DNA from: CAVSXS01 sp963767715
GTDB taxonomy: Bacteria > Chloroflexota > Ktedonobacteria > Ktedonobacterales > Ktedonobacteraceae
Assembly (NCBI GenBank): GCA_963767715.1
Contig: CAVYFA010000010.1
Span: forward strand, 55,889-119,888
Length of the DNA: 64,000 nt
Direction: 5' to 3'
This document shows, piece after piece, positions 17,044 through 25,462 of the stretch (positions within the stretch are counted from its first letter, which is position 1; each line of letters begins with the position of its first letter). The notes under the pieces are model-generated. The model searched no databases, was not told the origin of the DNA, and was given only the letters and a program-made list of their open reading frames with translations. The translations under genes and the position numbers were made by a program.

Positions 17044-18873
17044 ATGACGTTCATTCGCCGCGTGGCCTGGGTAGCCGTCGCTGCTACCTATTTTCTGATC
17101 GCGCTCGGTGGCACCGTACTCGCTACCGGCTCCGGCCTGAGCTGCCCGGATTGGCCGCTGTGCAACGGCCAGGCCTTTTCCTCCGGAAAATATAATATAT
17201 TACTCGAGCAATTCCATCGCTTTGGCGCCGCGACCGTGAGCGTCTTGATCGTGCTGCTGGTGATCAGCATCATCGTATGGGCGCGCAAAGACCGTGCGCT
17301 GCTTGCGCTGGCGATAGCCGCTCCCGTGCTCCTGGCAGTGCAGATTGTGCTGGGGGGGCTGACGGTGCTCTGGCAGTTGCCGCCACAGATCATCATGGCG
17401 CACCTGGGCACCGCGCTGGCCATCTTCGCCGTCGTCATCACGCTGGCCGTACTGAGCCGCAAGCCTGCGACGAGCAAAGAGCTTCCCACCAGAACGCGCA
17501 GGTTCGCGCAGCTCGCCATCGTGAACGCGCTGCTGGTCTACATCCTGATGCTGCTCGGCTCCTATGTGACCGGCAGTCAGGCCGCGTTGGCCTGTTCTGG
17601 CTGGCCGTTCTGCACGCCGGCCTCCGGGGCTGTTGGCGCCCATCTAGCGAGCATCAATATCCTGCACCGCGTCTACGCGGTCTTCGTCGGCCTCGTCACG
17701 CTCTGGACCTTAATTGCGGCCCTGCGACGCTGGCGCGTGGCGCGCGGGCAGGCCATCGTGGGGCTCGTGGGTGCCATTCTCTTCGTCTGGCAGGCCATCG
17801 TCGGCGGACTGATCGTGCTGCTTGCTGAGCCGGCGTTTGTGGCGGGCTTACACCTGGCCCTCGCCACCGCCGTCTGGGGCTCGCTGGTGCTGCTGGCCGC
17901 GCTCGCCTCCAATCAACTGCGCGCAGCACCGGTAGCTCCCCGATTTATCGTGGGAGAGATCGAGCGCATGGATCTGGCAGAAGTTGAGGCGCGCAAAGAG
18001 GTCGGCGTGGTGCGCCAGACCATCGGCAGTTATGTCGATCTGATGAAGCCGCACGTGACGGTGCTGCTGCTCGGCGTGACGGCGGCGGCGATGTCGATCG
18101 CCAAACAGGGTCTGCCACCGCTTTCATTGCTGGTTCCGACGCTGCTCGGTGGCGCGCTGGCGGCGGGCAGTGCCAACTGCATCAACTGCTACATCGATCG
18201 CGACATCGACCAGATCATGGGGCGCACGCAGCGCCGCTCGCTGCCTTCTGGTCGCGTTGAGCCCCGTCAGGCGCTGGTATTTGGCATCGTCCTGGGCGTC
18301 GCCTCGTTTATCGTGCTCTACGTTTTCGTCAATTTGCTTAGCGCGGTGCTGGCCTTTTCCGCCATCCTCTTCTACGTCTTCGTATACACAATCGGCCTCA
18401 AGCGCACCACGACGCAAAATATCGTGATCGGCGGCGCTGCCGGAGCTGTGCCCGTGCTGGTCGGCTGGGCGGCCATCACGAACAGCCTGGCCATGCCCGC
18501 CATCTGGATGTTCGCCATCATCTTCTTCTGGACGCCCCCGCACTTCTGGGCGCTCTCCCTGCTCATACAGAAAGACTACGAGAAGGCCGGCATCCCCATG
18601 CTTCCCGTCGTCAAGGGCGAGGCGGAGACCCGCAAGCAAATCCTGCTCTACTCGGTGTTTCTTATGGCACTGACGCTCGTGCTCTTCGTGACGGGTGTGA
18701 TGGGCTACCTGTACCTGAGCGGGGCAGTGCTGCTGGGCGGCGGCCTGGTCTACCTGGCGGTTCGCCTGTGGCGCGATCAATCCAAGAAATGGGCGCGCAC
18801 GCTGTTCTGGTACTCGAACATGTACCTGGCGGCCATCTTCGCCATCATGGTGATCGACCGGGTGATTCGTTAA
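17044..18873 (+). CDS. ctaB: Fused haem A synthase (CtaA/COX15) and haem O synthase (CtaB)
   Basis: 609 residues joining two consecutive enzymes of haem A biosynthesis. Residues ~1-300 are CtaA-like: GSGLSCPDWPLCNG, QFHRFGA, AHLGTALA, LHRVYAVFVG and LHLALATAVWGSL supply the haem-binding His pairs. Residues ~325-609 are a UbiA-type prenyltransferase: MKPHVTVLLLGVTAA, NCYIDRDIDQIMGRTQRR (prenyl-diphosphate/Mg site), YTIGLKRTTTQNIVIGG, and DYEKAGIPMLPVVKGE. CtaB farnesylates haem B to haem O, and CtaA oxidises it to haem A, so the fusion would channel the intermediate. The linker (~300-325) is charged. Confidence 0.94.
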   Translation: MTFIRRVAWVAVAATYFLIALGGTVLATGSGLSCPDWPLCNGQAFSSGKYNILLEQFHRFGAATVSVLIVLLVISIIVWARKDRALLALAIAAPVLLAVQIVLGGLTVLWQLPPQIIMAHLGTALAIFAVVITLAVLSRKPATSKELPTRTRRFAQLAIVNALLVYILMLLGSYVTGSQAALACSGWPFCTPASGAVGAHLASINILHRVYAVFVGLVTLWTLIAALRRWRVARGQAIVGLVGAILFVWQAIVGGLIVLLAEPAFVAGLHLALATAVWGSLVLLAALASNQLRAAPVAPRFIVGEIERMDLAEVEARKEVGVVRQTIGSYVDLMKPHVTVLLLGVTAAAMSIAKQGLPPLSLLVPTLLGGALAAGSANCINCYIDRDIDQIMGRTQRRSLPSGRVEPRQALVFGIVLGVASFIVLYVFVNLLSAVLAFSAILFYVFVYTIGLKRTTTQNIVIGGAAGAVPVLVGWAAITNSLAMPAIWMFAIIFFWTPPHFWALSLLIQKDYEKAGIPMLPVVKGEAETRKQILLYSVFLMALTLVLFVTGVMGYLYLSGAVLLGGGLVYLAVRLWRDQSKKWARTLFWYSNMYLAAIFAIMVIDRVIR

Positions 18874-19695
18874 ATGGAACTATTCGGTGATCGCTATCAG
18901 ATACAAGGTAACGAAGGTCGTGATCTGATAGCCATGTTCTATCGTGCTCGGGACTTGCTGTTGGATCGCATCGTGTTGGTTAAGGTCCTGCGCGATATCT
19001 ACAGAAACAACGCGAGATTTGTGATGTGCTTTGAGCGTGAGGCGAAGATGTTGTCCTCATTGCGGCATCCCAACGTTGTGCAGGTCTTCGACCATGGGCA
19101 AAGCCAGGGGAATTGTTTCATTGTGATGGAAATAGTCGAGGGAACCGATCTACGCCGCTACCTGCGCCCGCGCGGCATCCTCGATGTGGAAAAGGCCACC
19201 ATCATCGCTCACGAAGTAGCGCTCGGCCTGGCCGCGGCGCACATTCGAGGTATCGTGCATCGGGATGTGAAACCCCAGAACATTCTTATCGGTCGTAGTG
19301 GTTACATCAAATTGACCGGTTTTAGCAACGCCATTGTCGATAAAAATATTAATTCTGATCCCCTGTTGGCTACAGAAATGACGCTGGGGACGGTCCAGTA
19401 CATGTCTCCGGAGCAGGCGCAGGGAGAAATCGTGAGCCCGACCGCCGATGTGTACGCGCTGGGTATCGTGACGTACGAGATGCTCACCGGTCATACGCCC
19501 TTCGACGGCGACACGCCTGTGGCCGTCGCTATGCAGCATATCCAGGACGCACCCACACCGCTCAGCCAGTTCAATCCCAATATTCCGCCCGCCCTGGAGA
19601 AGATTATCCTGCGCTGCCTCGAGAAGGTGCCGGAAATGCGTTACCGCGATGGTTTGCAACTGGCACGCGCCCTGGAGAAGCTCGGGGATGCCTGA
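18874..19695 (+). CDS. Ser/Thr protein kinase-like protein, probable pseudokinase
   Basis: 273 residues, kinase domain only, no membrane segment. Present: the ATP-anchoring Lys (K37 in VLVKVL), an alpha-C Glu (FEREAKML), and HRDVKPQN (129-136). Also present are the activation-segment end GTVQYMSPEQAQG and DVYALGIVTYEMLTGHTPF. Altered: the metal-binding DFG is GFS (KLTGFSNA, ~147-152), and the glycine loop reads GNEGRDLIAM rather than GxGxxG. Loss of the DFG Asp usually abolishes or greatly lowers catalysis. The ATG directly abuts the stop of the CtaA-CtaB gene, so it is co-transcribed with the respiratory operon. Confidence 0.85.
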   Translation: MELFGDRYQIQGNEGRDLIAMFYRARDLLLDRIVLVKVLRDIYRNNARFVMCFEREAKMLSSLRHPNVVQVFDHGQSQGNCFIVMEIVEGTDLRRYLRPRGILDVEKATIIAHEVALGLAAAHIRGIVHRDVKPQNILIGRSGYIKLTGFSNAIVDKNINSDPLLATEMTLGTVQYMSPEQAQGEIVSPTADVYALGIVTYEMLTGHTPFDGDTPVAVAMQHIQDAPTPLSQFNPNIPPALEKIILRCLEKVPEMRYRDGLQLARALEKLGDA

Positions 19696-19716
19696 CTAGA
19701 GAATCCGCTCCAGCTC

Positions 19717-19745
19717 TTTCTATCTCAACGCCACTCTGCTATACT
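19717..19745 (+). promoter_or_regulatory. Possible promoter of the Kiwa-like operon
   Basis: TTTCTA (19717-19722), 17-base spacer, TATACT (19740-19745), 47 bases before the first ATG. The -10 is good, the -35 weak. It would let the defence operon be expressed apart from the oxidase operon upstream. Confidence 0.4.
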
Positions 19746-19792
19746 CATAACCAATCAATTTACCCTGCCTATCGCCCGGAAAGGATGCCAAC

Positions 19793-20317
19793 ATGCCCAC
19801 GCTGGCCGTACGGAGTATGCTCTTCATCAGTTCATACTTCCCACTGGCGCTCATCTTTTTCGTGCTGTTTCTGAGGGAGCAGCCGGTCTGGGCAATCGCG
19901 GCCCTGGCGCTCGGATCGCTGGGTCTGATTATCTTGCTGCTGTTTTTCCTCCGCTTCGCTCCCAGGTTGGGCGCGTTCCAGGAAAAAGTGACCGGCATGC
20001 AGCGCCGTGACGGGGACGTGATGAGCTACATCGCCAGCTACCTGATCCCGTTTGTAGCCCTGCCGTTCGGCGGGTGGCAGCAGGGCGTGGCATTGCTGCT
20101 TTTTTTCATCGTCCTGGGAATAGTATATGTGAACTCGAATATGATCCACGTGAACCCTATGCTCAATCTGATGGGGTATCACCTCTACGAAATAACTGTA
20201 GAGAATAGCCAGGTACCCCACGCGCTCATCACCCATCACCGCGTCGCGCTCGGTGAAACATTGCACCTGATCGATATTGGCGACGGAATTTTTCTTGAGA
20301 AGAAGGTACAAAGATGA
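19793..20317 (+). CDS. kwaA: KwaA-like four-helix membrane protein (Kiwa antiphage system)
   Basis: 174 residues with four predicted transmembrane helices (roughly residues 8-27, 33-53, 78-95 and 98-117) and a ~55-residue cytoplasmic tail (NMIHVNPMLNLMGYHLYEITVENSQV...). Size, topology and direct coupling to a DUF4868 gene match KwaA, the membrane component of Kiwa, which is known to work with KwaB against phage at the membrane. KwaA sequences diverge greatly, so the call rests on topology and neighbour. Good AAAGGA seven bases before ATG 19793; the stop overlaps the kwaB start (ATGA). Confidence 0.65.
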   Translation: MPTLAVRSMLFISSYFPLALIFFVLFLREQPVWAIAALALGSLGLIILLLFFLRFAPRLGAFQEKVTGMQRRDGDVMSYIASYLIPFVALPFGGWQQGVALLLFFIVLGIVYVNSNMIHVNPMLNLMGYHLYEITVENSQVPHALITHHRVALGETLHLIDIGDGIFLEKKVQR

Positions 20318-21294
20318 CAACTGCGAGGACCATCTTTGAACGCATCCTTGAGCTTGACCTGACCGCCTGTGAGGTGACGGTCTGCCTGGCATCAGCACTA
20401 AAGGACGAAGCGATGCCGCGCTTCGAGCGCCTGCTGCTCAGCGACCGGTTGACGGACACGTTCCGCAGCGTGGCCACGTATAACCAGGCGCGCTACAAGA
20501 AAGAGTATGCGCAGGGCAACCTGCTGCTGCGCAGCTATGCTGTCGAAAGCAAACCCGATCCCCATGAAGTCGAATACATGGATGTCTCGGCCTACGAGAC
20601 GATCATGCAGCAGATCAGTCCCCTGTCGGCTCTGGCGGATGTCGAAGCATTCCAGGCGGAGCAGCAATTCGTTGCGGGTATGCGCTTCTACGTCATCGCA
20701 GTGCAGCCCCCCGAGGGCGACCCTGTCTACTTTTTCCGCTTCTATTCGTCGAGAAAAATGCTTGGCCGTTCGCGCTACTTTGCCATGATCTATGGCAACG
20801 GTGTCTATGATCGCGTCACGCAGCCGGCATTCCTGTTTGACCACAATATCGACTGCATCTGCCAGGGCAGGATGATGTACATTTTCCGTAAAGATCATTT
20901 CCAGGACATCTTCCAATTCTTCGAGCAAATGCGCCTGGCCGCCAGGGAGACGCTGGAAACGATCCGGGCAACGGTCCCCATCCAGAACTTCGAAGCGTTC
21001 GCCAGGGATTGCGAAGGGCAGCTCTCCAAACTGGCGAAATTGAGAAGCATTGCCTCCAAGCCATACCTGGGGAAGATCAGTATCGAGGATATCAAAAGGG
21101 TCATTCACCGAAATAAGCTCTCCGTACAGATCGTGAAGACGGAAGCAGGCGAGATGCTGGTCTACAATCCCGCCGATAAGTGGACGCTGCTCAAACTGTT
21201 GAACGACGACTACCTCTGGTCGCTGATGACCGAGCAGACATACGAGGTGTCGGGGAAGCGTGAACTGCAAGAACACGGAAGCCAGGAAAAATGA
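20314..21294 (+). CDS. kwaB: KwaB-like DUF4868 protein (Kiwa antiphage system)
   Basis: 326 residues, soluble. The DUF4868 pattern is visible: FYVIAVQ and VYFFRFYSSRKML strands (~125-150), FLFDHNIDCICQGRMMYIFRKDHFQDIFQF (~173-202), then a helical middle. A C-terminal part follows with KPYLGKISIEDIKRVIHRNKLSVQIV, ending LLNDDYLWSLMTEQTYEVSGKREL. In characterised Kiwa, KwaB associates with KwaA at the membrane and acts on phage DNA replication. The assignment to DUF4868 is from recall of the family pattern and is fairly firm. Four-base overlaps with the genes on both sides make a coupled three-gene operon. Confidence 0.82.
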   Translation: MTTARTIFERILELDLTACEVTVCLASALKDEAMPRFERLLLSDRLTDTFRSVATYNQARYKKEYAQGNLLLRSYAVESKPDPHEVEYMDVSAYETIMQQISPLSALADVEAFQAEQQFVAGMRFYVIAVQPPEGDPVYFFRFYSSRKMLGRSRYFAMIYGNGVYDRVTQPAFLFDHNIDCICQGRMMYIFRKDHFQDIFQFFEQMRLAARETLETIRATVPIQNFEAFARDCEGQLSKLAKLRSIASKPYLGKISIEDIKRVIHRNKLSVQIVKTEAGEMLVYNPADKWTLLKLLNDDYLWSLMTEQTYEVSGKRELQEHGSQEK

Positions 21295-22217
21295 TCATCT
21301 CGGCCAGCTATAAAACCGACATCCCGACCTTCTACGGCGACTGGTTCATGAACCGCCTGCATGCCGGATATTGCAAGATGGTCAACCCCTACAACCAGCA
21401 GGTCTACCATGTTGATCTTACGCCTGAGCAGGTGGACGGCTTTGTCTTCTGGACGAAGAATATCGGCCCATTCCTGAAGCATCTGCCGGAAGTGCGGCGA
21501 AGAGGCTATCCCTTCATCGTGCAGCATACCATCACCGGCTATCCTCGCGAGCTGGAGTTCCGCGTCATCGACTACAGCCACACCATAGACTATATGCGCA
21601 CCCTGGCCGAGGTCTACGGCCCTGGCGTGCCCGTCTGGCGCTATGACCCGATAATAGTGTCGTCGCTGACCCCGCTGGATTGGCACCGCCGCAACTTCGA
21701 GACGCTGGCCAGGGCGCTGGAAGGCACGACTGACGAAGTGATTATCTCCTTCGGGCAAATCTATAAGAAGAGCAGGCGCAACATGGCCTGGGCCGCGAGT
21801 GAGTTTGGCTTTGATTGGAGTGAACACGAAAGTCTATCGATGACGACCGTGCGGGCCCTGGTCAGTGACCTGGCACAGGTCGCTCGCTCGCGTGGGATAC
21901 GTATGAAAGTCTGCTCGCAGAAGGCCTTGATTATCCTGGGGCAGACGGAAGAGGCGCGCTGCATCGATGCTGAGCGGCTCGAGAGGGCCTCAGGCCGCTC
22001 AATCGTCGAAAACGTGGCGCTGCGGGGCAATCGCAAAGAATGCGCCTGCTTCGCCTCGCGCGACATCGGCGAGTACGACACCTGCCCGCACGGCTGCGTG
22101 TACTGCTACGCCGTCCAGCACCGCGACCTCGCGCTTGAGCGCTATAAAGCGCACGATCCAGCAGGTGAGTTCTTGTTTCCACCCAAACGTAACCCACTCA
22201 TACATATCAACTATTAA
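21291..22217 (+). CDS. DUF1848 protein with C-terminal radical-SAM-like cysteine motif, coupled to kwaAB
   Basis: 308 residues beginning MIISASYKTDIPTFYGDWFMNRLHAGYC, with VDGFVFWTKNIGPFLKHL, FIVQHTITGYPRELE, VWRYDPIIVSS and the late ECACFASRDIGEYDTC followed by CPHGCVYCYA. These are hallmark DUF1848 sequences. Cys265-x3-Cys269-x2-Cys272 has the spacing of a radical SAM 4Fe-4S motif, but at the C-terminus, with extra Cys at 251 and 253. A TIM-barrel radical SAM-like enzyme is a reasonable inference; the reaction is unknown. ATG 21291 overlaps the kwaB stop, so all three proteins should be made together. Confidence 0.82.
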   Translation: MIISASYKTDIPTFYGDWFMNRLHAGYCKMVNPYNQQVYHVDLTPEQVDGFVFWTKNIGPFLKHLPEVRRRGYPFIVQHTITGYPRELEFRVIDYSHTIDYMRTLAEVYGPGVPVWRYDPIIVSSLTPLDWHRRNFETLARALEGTTDEVIISFGQIYKKSRRNMAWAASEFGFDWSEHESLSMTTVRALVSDLAQVARSRGIRMKVCSQKALIILGQTEEARCIDAERLERASGRSIVENVALRGNRKECACFASRDIGEYDTCPHGCVYCYAVQHRDLALERYKAHDPAGEFLFPPKRNPLIHINY

Positions 22218-22260
22218 ATGCGGGCACTCGATGATGAACATTACCGATCAAGGTTGGCAA

Positions 22261-22351
22261 GGTCATCCTGAGCGCAGCGAAGGATCTCCAGGCTCGACGA
22301 CGGATCTCGATGCCCACCCAAATCAGATCCTTCGCTGCGCTCAGGATGACC
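22261..22351. repeat. Palindromic repeat with 27-bp perfect arms (core TGAGCGCAGCGAAGGAT)
   Basis: Arms 22261-22287 and 22325-22351 are exact reverse complements with a 37-base loop. Outer GATGATGAAC/GTTCATCATC sequences nearby extend the symmetry. It lies just past the Kiwa-like operon in a gene-free 649-base gap (22218-22866) and could terminate it. A weak TACCGC/GCGGTA hairpin is at about 22459-22479; I see no gene in the rest. The same element occurs at 23681. Confidence 0.75.
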
Positions 22352-22820
22352 TGCTTGCTTGCTTTCAGACCGCTTACCGATCTTGGTTGTCAAAGTTCAT
22401 CATCGCGTCCGCGTCGCGCCTGACCACCCGGATGTGATTATAAGCAAATCCCAGAAAAATACCGCTCATTTTGGGCGGTAAATGAGCAGTGAGGTATGCC
22501 TAAGGCCGCTTCTCATCTGGTCTGGCGAGCACCACTTTTTTCTTCTGGAACGCCCCTATTTTTCTGGACGTTGCGGGAGGTGCACTTAATAACAGTAAAC
22601 AGCCCCCTCCTCTTTGATAATGCAGCGCCAGAGAGCCATTAACGAGAAATACCTTCATTGGCTGGTGCGTTGATGCGTAGTGGATGCTATAGTTGATCTA
22701 AGTCCATCCTACTATTGGCCAGGATCCTTGAGATCGCCCAGAGTCATCAACCGAAGCCAGGAAACCAGGAATGACAATCAATTGCTCGCTTTTAATAAAG
22801 TGTTCAATCTCGCCTACCAA

Positions 22821-22864
22821 TATCGCGTCAAGGAGCAAGCCAGTTATCGCATCAAGGAGCAAGC
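22821..22864 (+). repeat. Tandem duplication of a ribosome-binding segment
   Basis: Two 20-base copies (22821-22840, 22845-22864), one mismatch apart, each containing CAAGGAGCAAGC. The second provides the Shine-Dalgarno for the PhzF gene at 22867; the first has no start codon after it. Confidence 0.6.
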
Positions 22865-22866
22865 TA

Positions 22867-23661
22867 ATGACCCAGACTCTTTACCAGGTCGATTCCTTCA
22901 CCGACGCGCCCTTCTCGGGCAATCCCGCCGGAGTCTGCATACTGCCAGAGCCACGAGATGACCGATGGATGCAGAACGTAGCGAAAGAGATGAACCTCTC
23001 CGAGACGGCCTTTCTGCTCAAACAGGATGAAGGCTATAGCCTGCGCTGGTTCACGCCCGCTGTCGAGGTCGATTTGTGCGGCCACGCCACGCTCGCCAGC
23101 GCGCATATCCTTTGGGAAACGGGCGCGCTTGCTGCGGACCGGCAGGCTCGCTTCCACACGCGCAGCGGCCTGCTTACATCTGATAAGCGCCTGGATGGTT
23201 GGATCGAGATGGATTTTCCCGCCAAGACGGAAGAGCGAACCAATGCGCCGGCCGGTCTGTCCGAAGCGCTCGGCGTCGAGCCACTCTACGTTGGGCAGAG
23301 CCAGTTCGATCTGCTGGTGGAAGTAGAGTCGGAAGAGGCCGTGCGCGCCATGCAGCCGAACATTACACTGCTGGAGAAGATTCCGGCGCGGGGCGTGATC
23401 GTCACCAGCCACGCCGCATCGGACGGCTTCGATTTCGTCTCGCGCTTCTTCGCCCCGCGCGTGGGCGTCAACGAAGACCCGGTAACAGGCTCGGCGCACT
23501 GCTGCCTCAGCCCCTTCTGGAGCAAGCGACTCGGCAGGAATGAGCTGGTGGGATACCAGGCCTCGGCTCGCGGCGGCGTGGTGCGCGTGCGGCTGGATGG
23601 CGAGCGCGTGCATATCGGCGGGCAGGCCGTAACCGTCTTAACAGGCGAATTACTCTCTTGA
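22867..23661 (+). CDS. PhzF family isomerase/epimerase
   Basis: 264 residues, two-domain diaminopimelate-epimerase fold. Diagnostic stretches: YQVDSFTDAPFSGNPAGVCIL, MNLSETAFLL with the catalytic Glu, RWFTPAVEVDLCGHATLASAHIL, and in the second domain RFFAPRVGVNEDPVTGSAHCCLSPFW. Members isomerise phenazine precursors or act on unknown small acids; no phenazine genes are near, so the substrate is open. The frame is open from 22771, but ATG 22867 with AAGGAG upstream begins exactly at the family N-terminus. Confidence 0.9.
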   Translation: MTQTLYQVDSFTDAPFSGNPAGVCILPEPRDDRWMQNVAKEMNLSETAFLLKQDEGYSLRWFTPAVEVDLCGHATLASAHILWETGALAADRQARFHTRSGLLTSDKRLDGWIEMDFPAKTEERTNAPAGLSEALGVEPLYVGQSQFDLLVEVESEEAVRAMQPNITLLEKIPARGVIVTSHAASDGFDFVSRFFAPRVGVNEDPVTGSAHCCLSPFWSKRLGRNELVGYQASARGGVVRVRLDGERVHIGGQAVTVLTGELLS

Positions 23662-23680
23662 TTACACATAAGCCGGCAAG

Positions 23681-23739
23681 AGATCCTTCGCTGCGCTCAG
23701 GATGACAAAATCCCTGGCTGTCATCCTGAGCGCAGCGAA
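23681..23739. repeat. Palindromic repeat, second copy (arms 26 and 20 bp)
   Basis: Same family as 22261-22351 but with arms in opposite order: 23681-23706 and 23720-23739, 13-base loop. Together the two elements bracket the PhzF gene. The following 23740-24136 is open in one frame but shows no protein-like pattern; I treat it as non-coding upstream DNA of the MFS gene. Confidence 0.75.
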
Positions 23740-24136
23740 TAACAAGCTTGACCATTCCCACATATCCATGTTACCATTGGCTTATGAACACACCACTACC
23801 ATTTTATGTACAAATGGAAGTCTTAGCCGCGTAGGCGCATACGCCGGGCTTACGCGGCGGGAAAGGCTCGATACGGGTGCTTGCACGGCTTATCTTTCAG
23901 CAAGAGAAGTAACAGCGCCGGCTAACCAGGATTCACCCTCTCTTCCCGCTACTCTCTCCTCGGCGTATGTCGCCGGGTACGTCTCCTACGTACTGATCGA
24001 CTTGCGCCTTGCTTTCCACATGTCGCATCAACTCAGTCGCATTGCTGCTCAAGAACGTACCCGCCGCATTTTATCAGGATACCTTACGCAAAATGTTGTG
24101 TTTGTAAACTCGAATGGATATCAGGGGGTACGAAGC

Positions 24137-25366
24137 ATGTCACAAGTAAAGATTACACCGGGCAGTCCCGGGAAGGCAGAACAGGAGCGCCCGCCTGCCT
24201 TCCCCAAAAAGTCACTCCCGTTGTGGCGCAACCGCGATTATATGCTGCTGTGGAGCGGGCAGATCGTCTCGAGTACAGGGACGCGCGTCTCGCAACTTGC
24301 TCTCCCACTGCTGGTGCTCGCACTGACACATTCTCCCGCACAGGCCGGGTTGGTCGGCGCCATGCGCGGTATCCCGTATGCGCTCTTCATCCTGCCGGCC
24401 GGGGCGCTGGTGGATCGCTGGAACCGCAAGCTCGTGATGATTTTGTGCGATGCTGGCCGCGCGCTGGCTCTGGGAAGCATTCCACTCGCGCTGCTGCTCG
24501 GCCACCTGGCGCTCGCACAGCTCTACATCGTTTCGCTCGTTGAAGGGACACTGTTCACTTTCTTTAACCTCTCGGAGACAGCCTGCCTGCCGCAGGTCGT
24601 AGAAAAGGACCAGCTCACGGCCGCTGCGGCGCAGAACTCGATCATCGACTCAGTGTCGGGCATGGCCGGTCCATCGCTTGGTGGCATCCTCTATAGCCTC
24701 GCACGAGCCGTCCCATTTTTAACGGATGCGATCACCTATTGCGCCTCCGTGCTTTCACTCTTCTTCATCAAGAAGGATTTTCAGGAGGAGCGCGAGGTGA
24801 AGCCCCTGCGCCTGTGGGCCGAGATCGGCGAAGGCTTGACATGGCTGTGGCACGCGCCGCTCATTCGCTTTATCGCGCTGCTCACCGGCGGCCTGATCCT
24901 GCCGGTGGCCGGCTATAGCCTGATCCTGATCGTCCTGGCACAGAGCCAGCACGCCTCGTCGTTCGCCATAGGGCTGATCCTCGCGGCGGGCGGCATCGGC
25001 AGCATCGTGGGCGCAATGCTCGTCGCGCCCCTCCAGCGGCGTTTCCGCTTCGGCCAGCTCATGATCGGCGGAACCTGGCTGTGGGGATTGACCTGGCTGC
25101 TCTTCGCCATCGCTCCCAACCCATTCATACTCGGCATCGCGGTCGCGGCAAGCTTCATCGTCGTGCCGATCTACATGTCGGTGCAGTTCGGCTACCGCCT
25201 CTCAGTGATTCCCGACCAGTTGCAGGGCCGCGTCAACAGTGTCTTCCGCCTGATCGCCTTCGGCAGCGAACCGGTCAGCATGGCCATCACCGGCTTCCTG
25301 CTGCAAGCCATCGGGCCAATCCCCACAGTACTGGTCATGTTCGTACCGCAGGGGATTTTGCGGTAA
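24137..25366 (+). CDS. MFS transporter (MFS_3/enterobactin-exporter-like), frameshift at extreme 3' end
   Basis: About 409 residues with 10-12 membrane helices: LWRNRDYMLLWSGQIVSSTGTRVSQLALPLLVL, GLVGAMRGIPYALFILPAGALVDRWNRKLVM (the loop 2-3 signature), then DQLTAAAAQNSIIDSVSGMAGPSLGG, and VIPDQLQGRVNSVFRLIAFGSEPVSM. This is the MFS_3 pattern of drug and siderophore exporters. I start at ATG 24137; the frame stays open to 23702 but upstream sequence is not protein-like. At 25360 a missing G ends the frame at MFVPQGILR; the next frame continues AVMATFSRHFRG to a stop at 25398, the usual tail of this family. Confidence 0.88.
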   Translation: MSQVKITPGSPGKAEQERPPAFPKKSLPLWRNRDYMLLWSGQIVSSTGTRVSQLALPLLVLALTHSPAQAGLVGAMRGIPYALFILPAGALVDRWNRKLVMILCDAGRALALGSIPLALLLGHLALAQLYIVSLVEGTLFTFFNLSETACLPQVVEKDQLTAAAAQNSIIDSVSGMAGPSLGGILYSLARAVPFLTDAITYCASVLSLFFIKKDFQEEREVKPLRLWAEIGEGLTWLWHAPLIRFIALLTGGLILPVAGYSLILIVLAQSQHASSFAIGLILAAGGIGSIVGAMLVAPLQRRFRFGQLMIGGTWLWGLTWLLFAIAPNPFILGIAVAASFIVVPIYMSVQFGYRLSVIPDQLQGRVNSVFRLIAFGSEPVSMAITGFLLQAIGPIPTVLVMFVPQGILR

Positions 25367-25462
25367 TGGCCACGTTCAGCCGGCACTTCAGGGGATGAAT
25401 AGCGTTTTGGGGAATGTATCCAGGCAAGATATTAGATCTGTGTACTTTCCTCTGCAGCCGTA

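Noticed and set aside
18124..18780. 218-codon minus-strand frame
   Set aside because: Antisense to the CtaB half; His/Asp/Gln-rich shadow with no ribosome site.
23702..24136. 145-codon N-terminal extension of the MFS transporter
   Set aside because: Begins inside a palindromic repeat and has no domain or membrane pattern; MFS homology starts right after ATG 24137.
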